From the NCBI GenBank assembly GCA_003952965.2, contig CM025852.1:943545-1007544 (forward strand): a stretch of 64,000 bases of DNA, in the 5' to 3' direction. Below the pieces are notes generated by a model. The model was given only the letters and a program-made list of their open reading frames with translations. It was not told the DNA's origin and searched no databases. The position numbers and the translations under genes are program-made. This DNA comes from Morella rubra. Taxonomy: Eukaryota; Streptophyta; Magnoliopsida; Fagales; Myricaceae. Of this stretch, positions 34,151 through 44,444 are shown piece by piece (positions within the stretch are counted from its first letter, which is position 1; every line of letters begins with the position of its first letter).

Positions 34151-36862
34151 ATGGCATCCGCCATTTCCGTTTGCATTGTCGTAGTCGCATGGGCGACCTG
34201 TATCTTGTTATGCGGAGCATATTTGGATACTGCATTTGAGGTCGTGAAAGCATCTCAATCCCCTGCACTACAATTAGAAGCAAAGGCTCTGCTGGAGACT
34301 CGGTGGTGGCCGAGTGAAGACACCGTCAATACCTCAAGTCCTTGTGAGTGGAGAGACGCAGGTATTACATGTAATGCCTTGGGAAGCGTCACAGCGATCG
34401 ACAGAGCTGGTTTCGGTTTGGGAGGTAAGTTGGAACTACTCAACTTTTCTTCCCTCCCAAATTTAGTTAGTCTTGATCTTAGTGGAAACGGACTTCAGGG
34501 GAGCATCCCTCTTGAGATAGGTACTCTATCGAAGCTCAATCACCTCAATCTTTCGAACAACAAGCTTACTGGTGAATTGCCGCCTTCACTTGCAAATCTC
34601 TCCCAATTAGTCGGTCTTTATCTTGGTGGAAACAAACTTCAGGGGAGCATCCCTCTTGAGATAGGTACTCTATCGAAGCTCAAACACTCTCTCTTCCATA
34701 CAACAAGCTTACTGGTGAATTGCCGCCTTCACTTGCAAATCTCTCCCATTTAGTGATACTGGACATTTCTTCCAATCACATCCTTGGACAAATCCCTCCA
34801 CATCTTGGGCTTTTAGCCAATCTTACCAATATTCACTTGAGCAATAATCAAATCACTGGTTTGATTCCCTCGGAAATAAGGATGCTGAGGAATTTGTTAT
34901 TTTTGGACTTAGATGATAATAGGCTCGCTGGTCCAATTCCGTCGACCATAGGTCGTCTAACAAAGTTAAAATATCTGTCTCTCGCATTGAACCAAATTAA
35001 TGGTCCTATTCCGTCAACCCTGAGTCATCTAACAAATTTGCAATATTTGTCCCTGGGTTGGAACAAAATCAATGGTTTCATCCCCGTAGAAATGGAAAAA
35101 TTGAAGAATCTCACGGTTCTGGATCTTCAGTTTAACAATATCATTGGTCCAATCCCTACTCATTTAGCCAATTGCAATGGATTGGAGGACTTGATATTAG
35201 CCCACAACAACTTAACTGGAAGCATTCCCTATAACATTTGTGATTTTTTTTGGCTACAAACTATGGACCTTAGTCATAACTTCATCAATGGAGAAATACC
35301 AAGAGAACTTGGGGTACTAGGCCATTTGTCAAGCTTAGATCTCAGCTACAATAATCTTAGAGGTAGCATTCCCTCTGCTCTGGTTTTTATAAAGAAGGTC
35401 AACTTGTCCTACAATTTTTTGAAGGGTCCAATTCCAAATGGCTATTATCGATATCATCCATTCAATACATTGATTGGCAATGAGCATTTATGTGGTGACC
35501 TCAAGGGTTTTCCTCCTTGCCCAGTGCAATCGATTACCAAGAAAATAAAAATTGTTGTTTCGATCACCTTTATTCTTGGATTCTTAGCTCTTGGCAGTTG
35601 GCTACTGTCTCGACTTGTGGTAAAAAAAACTCAATCCGAGTCAATCGAAAAGAAGGAAGGAAACTTGTTCTCTATTTGGAATTTTGACGGAAAGATTGCA
35701 TATGAAGACATCATCGCATCAACTGAGGACTTTGACATTAAATACTGTATTGGAGCCGGAAGTTATGGTAGTGTTTACAAAGCAAAACTACCTTGTTGCA
35801 GAGTGGTGGCCTTGAAGAAACTTCATCAATTAGAGGTTGAGAACCCAAGTTTCTTCAAGAGTTTCAAGAATGAAGTAAAGGTATTAACAGAGATTCGACA
35901 CCGAAACATTATAAAGCTTTATGGGTTTTGTTTACACAGACGATGCATGTTTTTGATTTACGAATACATGGAAAGGGGAAGCCTATTTTCTATCCTGAGC
36001 AACGATGATGAAGCCATAGACCTGGATTGGAGCAAGAGGGTAAGCATCATCAAAGGCACAGCCAATGCCTTGTTTTACATGCATCATGAATGCTTCCCAG
36101 CAATTGTTCATCGAGATATATCAAGCAACAATATCCTCTTGGACTCTAAATTGGAGGTTTTTGTCTCTGACTTTGGCACCGCTAAACTCCTTGATCCCGA
36201 ATCTTCCAATCAAACCTTAGTTGTTGGAACTTATGGCTACATTGCCCCGGGTAAATTTTCTGTTATCTCTATATCTTATCTATTTGTTTACGTTTTTTTT
36301 ACTTCATCAATTCCTCCATATTATTCTGCATGTGGCGCTAATATGATATGCATTCATGGCAGCAAACAATTACTATCTCTACGGATTTTTCTTCTGATAA
36401 TTTGTATATATTGGCAACCTTAATATCCAAAAAAAAAAAAACTAAAAGCAAAGTAATTTATTAAATAATTATCTTTTTTCCTTTTATCACTGCTATGCAG
36501 AACTGGCCTACACTATGAAGGTTACCGAAAAGTGTGATGTTTATAGCTTTGGTGTGGTAGTGATGGAAATATTAATGGGAAGACATCCAACTGAACTCCT
36601 GACTTCTTTGTCTTCTTCATCATCGTCGTGTCCAGACATGATGCTACATGACATATTAGACAAACGCCCGCTGCCTCCAAGTGATCCAGTAGCACATGAT
36701 ATTTTTCTTGTTGCGACAGTGGCATTTGCATGCCTACGTGCCAAACCAAAGTCTCGGCCAACAATGAAAAGAGTGTCCCAAGAGTTTCTCCCTCACAAGA
36801 AGCCAACAACCAAGCCCTTAGATTCAGTTTCACTTTTGCAGCTAAGGAACCAGGAAATGTAA
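34151..36862 (+). CDS. MIK2-like LRR receptor kinase, copy 4 (near-intact, one frameshift)
   Basis: Exon 1 runs 34151-36250 and exon 2 36501-36862, joined across a GTAAAT...ATGCAG intron in the conserved kinase position ([13 protein letters not shown]). Order: signal peptide (about residues 1-35), LRRNT with [12 protein letters not shown], about 13 LRRs, a membrane segment ([19 protein letters not shown], about 35545-35610), and an RD-type kinase with [24 protein letters not shown] and SDFGTAKLL. Such MDIS1-interacting/MIK2-like receptors sit in the plasma membrane and sense peptides or wall signals; the ligand here is unknown. A tandem 144-base duplication (34493 and 34637 starts) ends in a stretch one base short near 34690, which shifts the frame between 34151-34753 and 34720-36423. 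This is either a real disabling mutation or a base-calling error. Everything else is open, unlike in copies 1-3. Confidence 0.82.
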
Positions 36863-37199
36863 ATGGTTGAATCAGAAAGTGAAACTCCATCATGATGCCG
36901 GTGCTTACTTTAAGGTTGAGTATAATATAGTTTCATTAACTTGTACGGAGTAATTGGGTGTGTATGGCAACTATTAAAATTGTGTAATTATAATACTCTC
37001 ACCAGTAGTGCTTTTAATTTTATTTTGCATTTTTGGGATATGTCAAGCACTAATATAGTTGCTTCTCAACATTAACTAAACTGCAAAGCCAATTTATTGG
37101 CTCTCAGACCACACCACTAAACAGGATAAAAACAACCATACAAACAAAAAAGTTCGATCTCCTAGGATTACTACCATAGCTTGTTTCACATATCCCATC
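36863..37199. other. convergent intergenic spacer
   Basis: Short 3' region between kinase copy 4 and the phytocyanin gene, which converge here. Nothing else was seen. Confidence 0.5.
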
Positions 37200-37947
37200 T
37201 TACGTGCACAAACAGAAAATAACCAATATTCCTCCGAGAACAGTTAAAAAGAATGATACAGCAGACTGGTTGATGGTAGAATTCAGTGAAGGCGGCCCCC
37301 AGTTGAAAGAATCCCATCCATCGTCATCGTCAGAATCACCCTTTCCTCTTGGTGAAGCTGCAGTTCTTGGGGAGTGCTGAACATCGGACTGCACCATTAC
37401 CCGGATAACCAGTTTCTGACCAGCTTTGCAGTGATCAGGCTTCCCGCTGATGAAATAGAAAAACCCGACTCGATCAATCTCTAAAACTGTATTTCCATCT
37501 TCAAATTGAGAGATTGGATTAGACACAATACAGTCGCTGTAATCTGTGAAGTTCACTGCCAGCACTGAGTCATTCTGGTACTTGAAGTCTGGAATGCAGG
37601 GGAAAAAGACAGAAAAGAAAATTAAGACGTACAAAAGGAAGGATTTTCTCAGCAAGAAGAATAAATTAATTAATAGTCCACTCCAATACCAAAAGTTTGT
37701 CCAGCAGCCGCATTCTATTAAAATCAGCTTATGATGCTGTAAACTTACACAGAGCGTCTCCAACATGGAACCTATATTTTGTAGCCCAATCGTTGTAAGT
37801 CTCCGTCTCATTTCCAGTGGGCTGTATCCACCCTGGCTCGCCGCCAACTTGGAACTGAAACGCAGACACAAATACAGCAACCAAAGCGATACAAAAGGTA
37901 CAAATGAATAGACAATTGAAGAGTTTAGTTACTGCAGTAAAAGCCAT
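37200..37947 (-). CDS. early nodulin-like phytocyanin (ENODL), two exons
   Basis: Exon 1 is 37947-37749 and exon 2 37588-37200, joined across a GTAAGT...TTCCAG intron inside a codon, giving 195 residues. Order: signal peptide (about 1-29), plastocyanin-like domain from FQVGGEPGW through FHVGDALYFKYQNDSVLAV, FYFISGKPDHC and KLVIRVMV, an acidic Ser/Pro spacer (GDSDDDDGWD), and a hydrophobic C-terminus typical of a GPI-anchor signal. The His expected at the first copper-ligand position (after the YxNDSV stretch) is Val/Leu. This places it with early nodulin-like proteins that are thought not to bind copper. They act at the outer face of the plasma membrane or wall. The intron position and the DALxFxY and PDHC motifs are family hallmarks. 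A TATA-like TTATTTAAAT lies about 70-85 bases upstream, and a LINE is inserted only about 175 bases upstream. Confidence 0.9.
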
Positions 37948-38106
37948 TTGATTGGGAATAGACCTCCAATGTAGGAAAATAATGCTAGTAAACTTGGAAG
38001 TAGTAAGGAAGTTAGTCCATTTAAATAAAATAAAAAAAGTTTCGTTGAGAAGGAAAGAACTGGCATGACAGTTTAGTCAGTTATTTTTAACGTGGTTGAG
38101 AAGTGG

Positions 38107-38121
38107 AGTGTTGGGGCAGTT
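38107..38121. repeat. 15-bp target site duplication of the LINE, left
   Basis: AGTGTTGGGGCAGTT occurs here and at 44430-44444, bracketing the LINE. Confidence 0.85.
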
Positions 38122-38153
38122 TTTTATTTTTTATGAGCAAAAACCGGACCATA

Positions 38154-41100
38154 TTATAAAATAAAAACAGAGTTCAGAATACAAAGCCAACATACAACAT
38201 ATCGGGGGGTCAAATCCCTCATAAACCCAAGGATAAGAACAAGAGTGCTCAGAAAAAAGGGGATGTCTCCCTCCACCCGGGAGGAAGCAGCCCATTGAGC
38301 GATTCGGTGCGAAAGCGAATTTGCACAACAAGGAACACATTGCCAACGACAGGAGCGAAAGCGAAGATCAGCATGGCGAATATTGTGAATAAGAGGATCA
38401 ATTTTCCATTGAGGAGGAGCTGCCGAATCAAGGACATCAAACAGCACACGGCAATCACCCTCAATCACAAAATCCTGGAGGTTTAAAGACCCTGCCTTCC
38501 TCACAGCAAGGGCAACCGCAAGACATTCCCCTTCCAGAGGATCAACAGCTGGCAACAATTCAGAGGTAGCAAATACAATACAGCCACTACAATCCCGACC
38601 AACACAAGCTGCTGCCGCAAAAGACGAGCAAATAGCGACGTCACAATTAATCTTCAGGACCCCAGGGAGAGGAGGAGACCATGCAGCATTCAGAAGAGAA
38701 GAAGCAAGCTCCTTCCACGCGCAGTGATGCTCAAGAGACACCCCAAACACTTGAGCCACAAACAAGCCAATATCCAAAGGAGCAGAACCGGGCCACCCGG
38801 TTACGCTGAAACCACAATAAGTCAATGAGATTAACAGCATAGATCTAAAACCAGTGACATACAGTGCTTGGAATACCAATAGTAGCCGGATTACAGATTA
38901 TCCGGATCCAGTCATCAATAGAACAGTCCCAAAAAAATTCTATACACAAGACCCAAGGAGATTCGTGCCAAGAAACCATACTAAAAGGACAATGGAATAG
39001 CAAATGAACCAAAGAATCCAAAGGATCCCCACAAAGATGGCACTGAGTAGAGTCTGAAGAATCACCAAAAATACTACAAAGGCGAACCTGAGTGGGAGAA
39101 TATTCCAGACGACCTTCACAAAAGCAATTTAAGACGAGCATGAATCTGGAGATGCCAAAGAGCTTTCCACCCAGAAGGAGAAAGGGCAGTGGGAAGAGCC
39201 AGCATAGAATCATGAGACGGTAACAAGACTTAACAGAGAAATGCCCTTTTGGTTCTAAAATCCAAATCCAACGATCAGGTAGATTGGAGACAGGGAGGCG
39301 CATCTGCAAAATAGCTGCAACAGAGGGGGCATCAAACAACTGTTGAAGCACGGGAGCATTCCATCTGCAAGGCACTGGGAGCAACAAATCTGCAACAGTT
39401 AGGGAGAGGTCCCAATCCATGGAAGTCACGGGGGCCGGCAAAAAATCCAAGGGTCAAGCCATAAGCGGATGGATTCACCGTTCCTCACTTGGTAGCAAGC
39501 TGCCTGAGAGATAAGCGAAGAAACCTTCACGATGCCTCGCCAAATCCAAGAGGAGTGGGGCTGCCGATCAGGAGAGGGACCCATAACTGCACGCATATAC
39601 TTGGCACAGCATAAGGAGACCCAAAGATGAGAAGATCCAGTATGGACCAGCCAAGCCAATTTCGCCACCAATGCTTGGTTAGACGAATAAAGAGGGTGCA
39701 ACCCCAAACTGCCAACAGCCTTAGGCTTACAGATCGATTGCCAAGATTTCAGCGTCAGATTCGAGATTTTGGGGGTCAAAACCCCACCAAAAATTTTTGA
39801 AATGGCTATCCATCATCCTACACCACTCCATAGGAAAGAGTAGAGAGCTCATACTATAAGAGAGCAAGGCATACAACAGGAGGGAGAGGGGGGCCAGCTT
39901 GAGACAAGAGCTTGGGACAAGAGCTTGACTTGCCACCCAAAAATTTTAGCCAAGATGCGGTCCCTCAGATCATCTAGAACTGAAGAACGAGCACTTGGAA
40001 AAATTAAAGGGAGGCCAAGATGTCGCTGTTTGATAGGAAGGCGCTTCATACCAATCAGATCCGCCAGGAACAAAGCAGATTGAGGAGAAACATTTGAACA
40101 GAAATGGATGGCAGACTTATGTTGGCTCAAAACCTGGCCCGACCATGTAGAGTACGTATCCAAACACTCTTTAAAACAAGCCACCTCACCACATGAAGCT
40201 TTCCCAAAAAATAAAATATCATCTGCAAAAAATAAGTGGGAAATGGTAGGTGCTGAAGAGTGAAGTTTGATACCAGAAATGGTACCAGATGCTTCAGCCC
40301 GGGAGAGTAGGCGAGACAATAACCGATACCAAGATAAACAGGAAGGGGGACAAAGGATCCCCCTACTGAAGCCCACGGGAAGCTGAAAAATGTCTAAACG
40401 GAGAACCATTCAGCAACAAAGAAAATCTCAGAGAAGAGATACAACGCAAAATGAGCATAATCCAGTGCTCTGAAAATCCATGGTTACTGAGGACAGCTTT
40501 CAAGAACGACCATTCGACCCGGTCGTAAGCTTTCGTCATATCACCCTTAACAGCAAACCAGCCCAAAGAACCTCACTTACGTTTCATGCTATGGAAGAGC
40601 TCGGCAGCCACAATATAATTGTCTTGGATCTGTGACCCCGGGATAAAAGCGAGTTGAAAAGGCAAAAGCAATTTAGAAAGCAATGGTTTGAGACGATCAG
40701 CAAGAAGCTTGGCAATAAGCTTATGACAAACGTTACATAAGCTGATGGGGTGGAAATGAGAGGGCAGACTTGGGTGCTGAAGTTTTGGAATCAAAACAAT
40801 GTTAGTCTCATTGATAGCCGAAAGCAATTCCCCAGTGAGAAAAAAATTCTACACCACAGCAATTACATCGACACTCACAATATGCCAACAAGACTTGAAA
40901 AACAACCCCATCATCCCATCCAGACCGGGGGCCTTCCTCAAATCCATACTTACAAGAGCCCGAAAAATTTCAGAACCCGAAGGTACCAAAGTTAAAGCCA
41001 GATTCTCAGCAACCGAAATAGGCGGTGAAATCAACAGCTGCAAATTGGACGGAAAAGCAGGAAAAGAGGACGCATAAAGAGTCTGAAAAAAATTCAGCAG

Positions 41101-42281
41101 AAGATGATCGTAGACTGGCGTCCCTCCAACCAGGCACCATCCGGGTTCTTTAAGCGAAAGACTTGATTACGGCACCTTCGAACAACCGTAGAGGCGTGGA
41201 AAATTTTGGTATTTAATTCCGACGAGGTTAACCATTGAACCCGAGATTTTTGGCGCCAAAGGAGTTCTTCCTTCTTCCGAAATTCATCCAGAGCCACTTT
41301 TAGATTAGAGGTGAGTTGGAGATCGGACAAGGACGGTTGCTGGACGTGCGACGCAGCAACCTGATCAGAGCAGTCCCTAATAGTAGTCTGCAGATGGCCA
41401 AAATAAAGCCGGTTCCAGCGTTTGAGGGCAAGCTTGGCCGCCCGAATTTTTTTGGCCAGAACAACTGTCAAAGGACCCGAAAATCGATCGTTCCAAGTTA
41501 ACTCGACAGTAGAAAAACAAGTATGATCAGAAAGCCAAAATTCCTCAAACTTGAACTGCCGAGGGAGAGAAGCATTCGGTCCCCACAACCGGAGAGTAAT
41601 CGGGGAGTGATCAAAAACGGAAAGAGGCAAATGGGTCACCGTAGCATTAGGATACCAAAGACGCCACTCAATACTAACGATACAGCGGTCCAAACGCTCC
41701 TTTATGTGCGCTAAACCCGGGCGACCATTATCCCAGGTAAAAGGGGAACCAACAAAACCCACATCAATCACCCCAGAGGACTCCAAAAACGCAGACAAAC
41801 CGGCGGAAGAAGAGGGTCGGAAACGCCGACCACCTTGCTTCTCCAAGGGAGAGACGATAGCATTAAGGTCACCCAAACAAAGCCAAGGGTGAGGATCAGC
41901 CTGAGTCAGCTCACACAAATGATTCCAAAAAACAACCTTGTCATGCCAAAGTGTAGGGCCATGCATAAAATATACAGTGAAGGGAGAAGAACCATCTTCA
42001 TAATACAAGAAGCAAGAAATTAAATTAGAAGACAAGCTAAGAATATCAATCTACACACCTGGACGCCACAACAAAGCCAGGCCACCACGCGTACCCACAG
42101 AGGGAACAGAGACAAAAGAGATGAAACCAAGATTACGAGCTGTTCTATTCAAAGCTTCGGAAGAGATCTTCGTTTCCATCAAAAAAAGTAGAGCTGGATC
42201 CTCCTTCCGGATCAGAGCCCGTAGTGCACGAACTGCAGGGCCACGGGCAAGGCCCCTGCAATTCCACAAAAAGGTCGTCAT
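38154..42281 (-). pseudogene. LINE ORF2: endonuclease, reverse transcriptase, RNase H
   Basis: Pieces in order on the minus strand: endonuclease start (FLWNCRGLA, METKI) at 42281, interrupted by a stop near 42051; then LGDLNAI, DNGRPGLAHIKERLDR and VFDHSPI (42035-41094). Reverse transcriptase follows: LRKAPGLDG near 40930, HPISLCNV near 40740, KGDMTKAYDRVEW near 40540, FADDILFF near 40215. The zf-RVT stretch (FSVKSCYRL ... CHLCGDPLDSLVHLLFHC) spans 39250-39000. RNase H (LKINCDVAI, EGECLAVALA, IEGDC) ends at 38154. At least four frame changes split it. The catalytic FADD and the endonuclease motifs remain, but no full-length product can be made. Confidence 0.88.
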
Positions 42282-42502
42282 AGGGCTGGGCGTGGCTGAT
42301 GACGGACAGCCCGCAAAGCCTTAGCAGATGGAGAAGACGAGCTAGACCCTTTTGCCGACCAAGGCAGGCGGCGACGCCAAGAACGCAGGGAGCCCAACGT
42401 CGGGTCATCATCCGAAATATCGTCCTGGACCTCCGGGGTCGATTGATGCCAAAAATCATCAGGATCAGCAGAATCCACAAAAGACAAAGCCCTCTTCACA
42501 CC

Positions 42503-44027
42503 CTACCGCCGAGAAGGGAGCAAAAGGTCACACTTCTCTGCTTCGGCAAACCAAATGGCCTTGGACGCTAGAGAAAGAGTTGAGGAGGTTGAGGAAGAGA
42601 GAGGGATATCGGGAACAAGTGGGTTGGCAAACGAGGGAAGGAGAGGAGTGGAAAGGGGCTGGACTGCAAGAGGTGGGCTGAGGGGGTCCAGAAAAGGCCC
42701 ACACAAGGGAAAAAAAAAAGGGCTCGCCTTGCACCACCGAAGAGGATAGACCCAACAGTAAAGAGTTGGGCTCAGAAAGCTCCTTGATATCCCGAATTTG
42801 AGACCAGTGGGGGGGAAGAGCCGGGTTGGGACTTGGGAGAGGGCCGAAGGACTGGAAACAGACATTAAGCCCAAAGGAGAAGTAATAGGAATGGGACGGG
42901 GAGGGCATATGGGGAAGGATGGAGAAAGAGGAATAACAAACTTTGTAAGGGGACCCAACGACGGTCGCACTTGACACCTGGAAGCCGAATTTGGCAGAGA
43001 AAAATTAAGGCGAGAGGACACATCTGCAACGGCAGGGAGCACGGCAGGTGGGGGTTCCAGCGCAACACCAACCCCCACCCTGGAAGCTGGTAGAACCGTA
43101 ATGGCCCTCCTAGGCGAGGACTAGTACGGCAGCATCATCGGTGGCCTGGAAAAATCGTCAAAGTTGCATTTAGCTTTATCCTTGGCAAGGACCCGGGAGA
43201 GGAGCGAGCAACCCCCGAACCCGAAGCCAACAGAGAGGGGAAGCACGAGTAAGAGATAACACCGGTGGTAGAACCACAGGTAACCTGGGAGGGTAAGCTT
43301 GCATGGCGGGACCCAACAAGGGGTACGACGGCTGGGGAGAAGGCGCATCACATACGCTGGACAAATGGTCAATGCACCCACAAATAATACAAATCCCCGA
43401 AAGCCTATCATATTTAAAAAGAATCCATACAGGAGAGGAGCCAGCCACAGAGAAAGGGAACCCAGGGGAAAAAGGGTGAGCGACTGCCATATCCACCTTC
43501 ACCCGAAGAAAGTCAGCACAATCAGCATCTATGGTTTTATCGACGTCCACCACAGACCCGATCGAAGCACCAATAAGAGTCAAGAAGGCATTAGCAGAAG
43601 AAAGCTTGTCGAAAGGCAGGCCATGAATTTGCACCCAAAAAGCACAAAGAGAGAAGTCCGCAATGGAAAGACGAGGAGACCAAGGGCGCAAAACCATAAG
43701 GAAACCCCGAAAATTCCATGGACCATAATCCAGAACCCGGGTACGATGAGAAGCTTGCTGAAAAGAAAACATGAATCGGTTGGGACCAATATCACGAATA
43801 ACCAAAGCAGAAGCGAACCTCCAAGCAGCTACAACAGCAGCATGAATGGCAGGTTTATGCTGAACTTTCCGCGAGACAAGCTGGCCAATAAGGACCAACT
43901 CAGCCTTTTTGGCGGCACGAGCGGATGAGATTCGAGTTTCTGACTTAAAGTCTCCCACGAGAGAGACCTCGTCTCCTGATAAGAGAATCAACATCGGACG
44001 AAAGAGACATAGGGACAAAAAGAACAA
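42503..44027 (-). pseudogene. LINE ORF1: DUF4283 and zinc-knuckle protein
   Basis: The reading frame 44027-43176 contains a DUF4283-type domain (SHRTRVLDYGPWNFRGFLMV, FWVQIHGLP) and a CCHC knuckle (CIICGCIDHLSSVC). A shift near 43180 leads to a Pro/Ser-rich tail in another frame (43078-42503). ORF1 products bind element RNA in related LINEs. A plus-strand frame at 43299-43928 is only its shadow. Confidence 0.8.
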
Positions 44028-44429
44028 AGCGGTGGAAAAAGATGTGGGGTAGGGAGAGCAGAAACGGGGAAAGAGACAAGGGAGGGAGAAGTGGTGAGGG
44101 GTACAGGGACGGAAAGTAAGCCAAGACTTAGGATTCTCTCAGAGAGAGCGGATTTGGGATCTAATGGAGAGTTTCTATGGTGAGCCTAACACTTCGCAAT
44201 TGTATGAACCACCACTAAAAGTATGAACCATTTGATGCTTGAAGAAGCAGCTTATTGCTTCAGCTTTAAATCACCCTCAGCTAGACGTGGATTGGCAGTG
44301 ATGCTATTTCAGAAATCGAAGGACTAGTGGCAAGTTGCCAAGTCTGCTAGATCGTCAAAATTCTGCCAACAAGATTGTGCACCATTTGGGCAGAAGGAGA
44401 TGGCTCGGAAACACTACTACGAGTCTACT

Positions 44430-44444
44430 AGTGTTGGGGCAGTT
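44430..44444. repeat. 15-bp target site duplication of the LINE, right
   Basis: Exact copy of 38107-38121. Confidence 0.85.

Larger units (their letters stand above)
38122..44429 (-). mobile_element. LINE (L1-type) with RNase H, full length but mutated
   Basis: Read on the minus strand, the element runs from 44429 to a poly-A-rich end (GCTCATAAAAAATAAAAAA) at 38122 and is bracketed by an exact 15-bp duplication. Domains in order are a DUF4283/zinc-knuckle ORF1, an apurinic-type endonuclease, reverse transcriptase, zf-RVT, and a C-terminal RNase H. Several frameshifts and stops disable ORF2. Orientation is the same as the neighbouring phytocyanin gene, whose promoter it separates from upstream DNA. 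The exact duplication suggests a fairly recent insertion, while the broken frames suggest it is no longer active. Confidence 0.92.

Noticed and set aside
43299..43928. 209-codon plus-strand frame
   Set aside because: It lies opposite the DUF4283 part of the LINE ORF1 and has no domain of its own.
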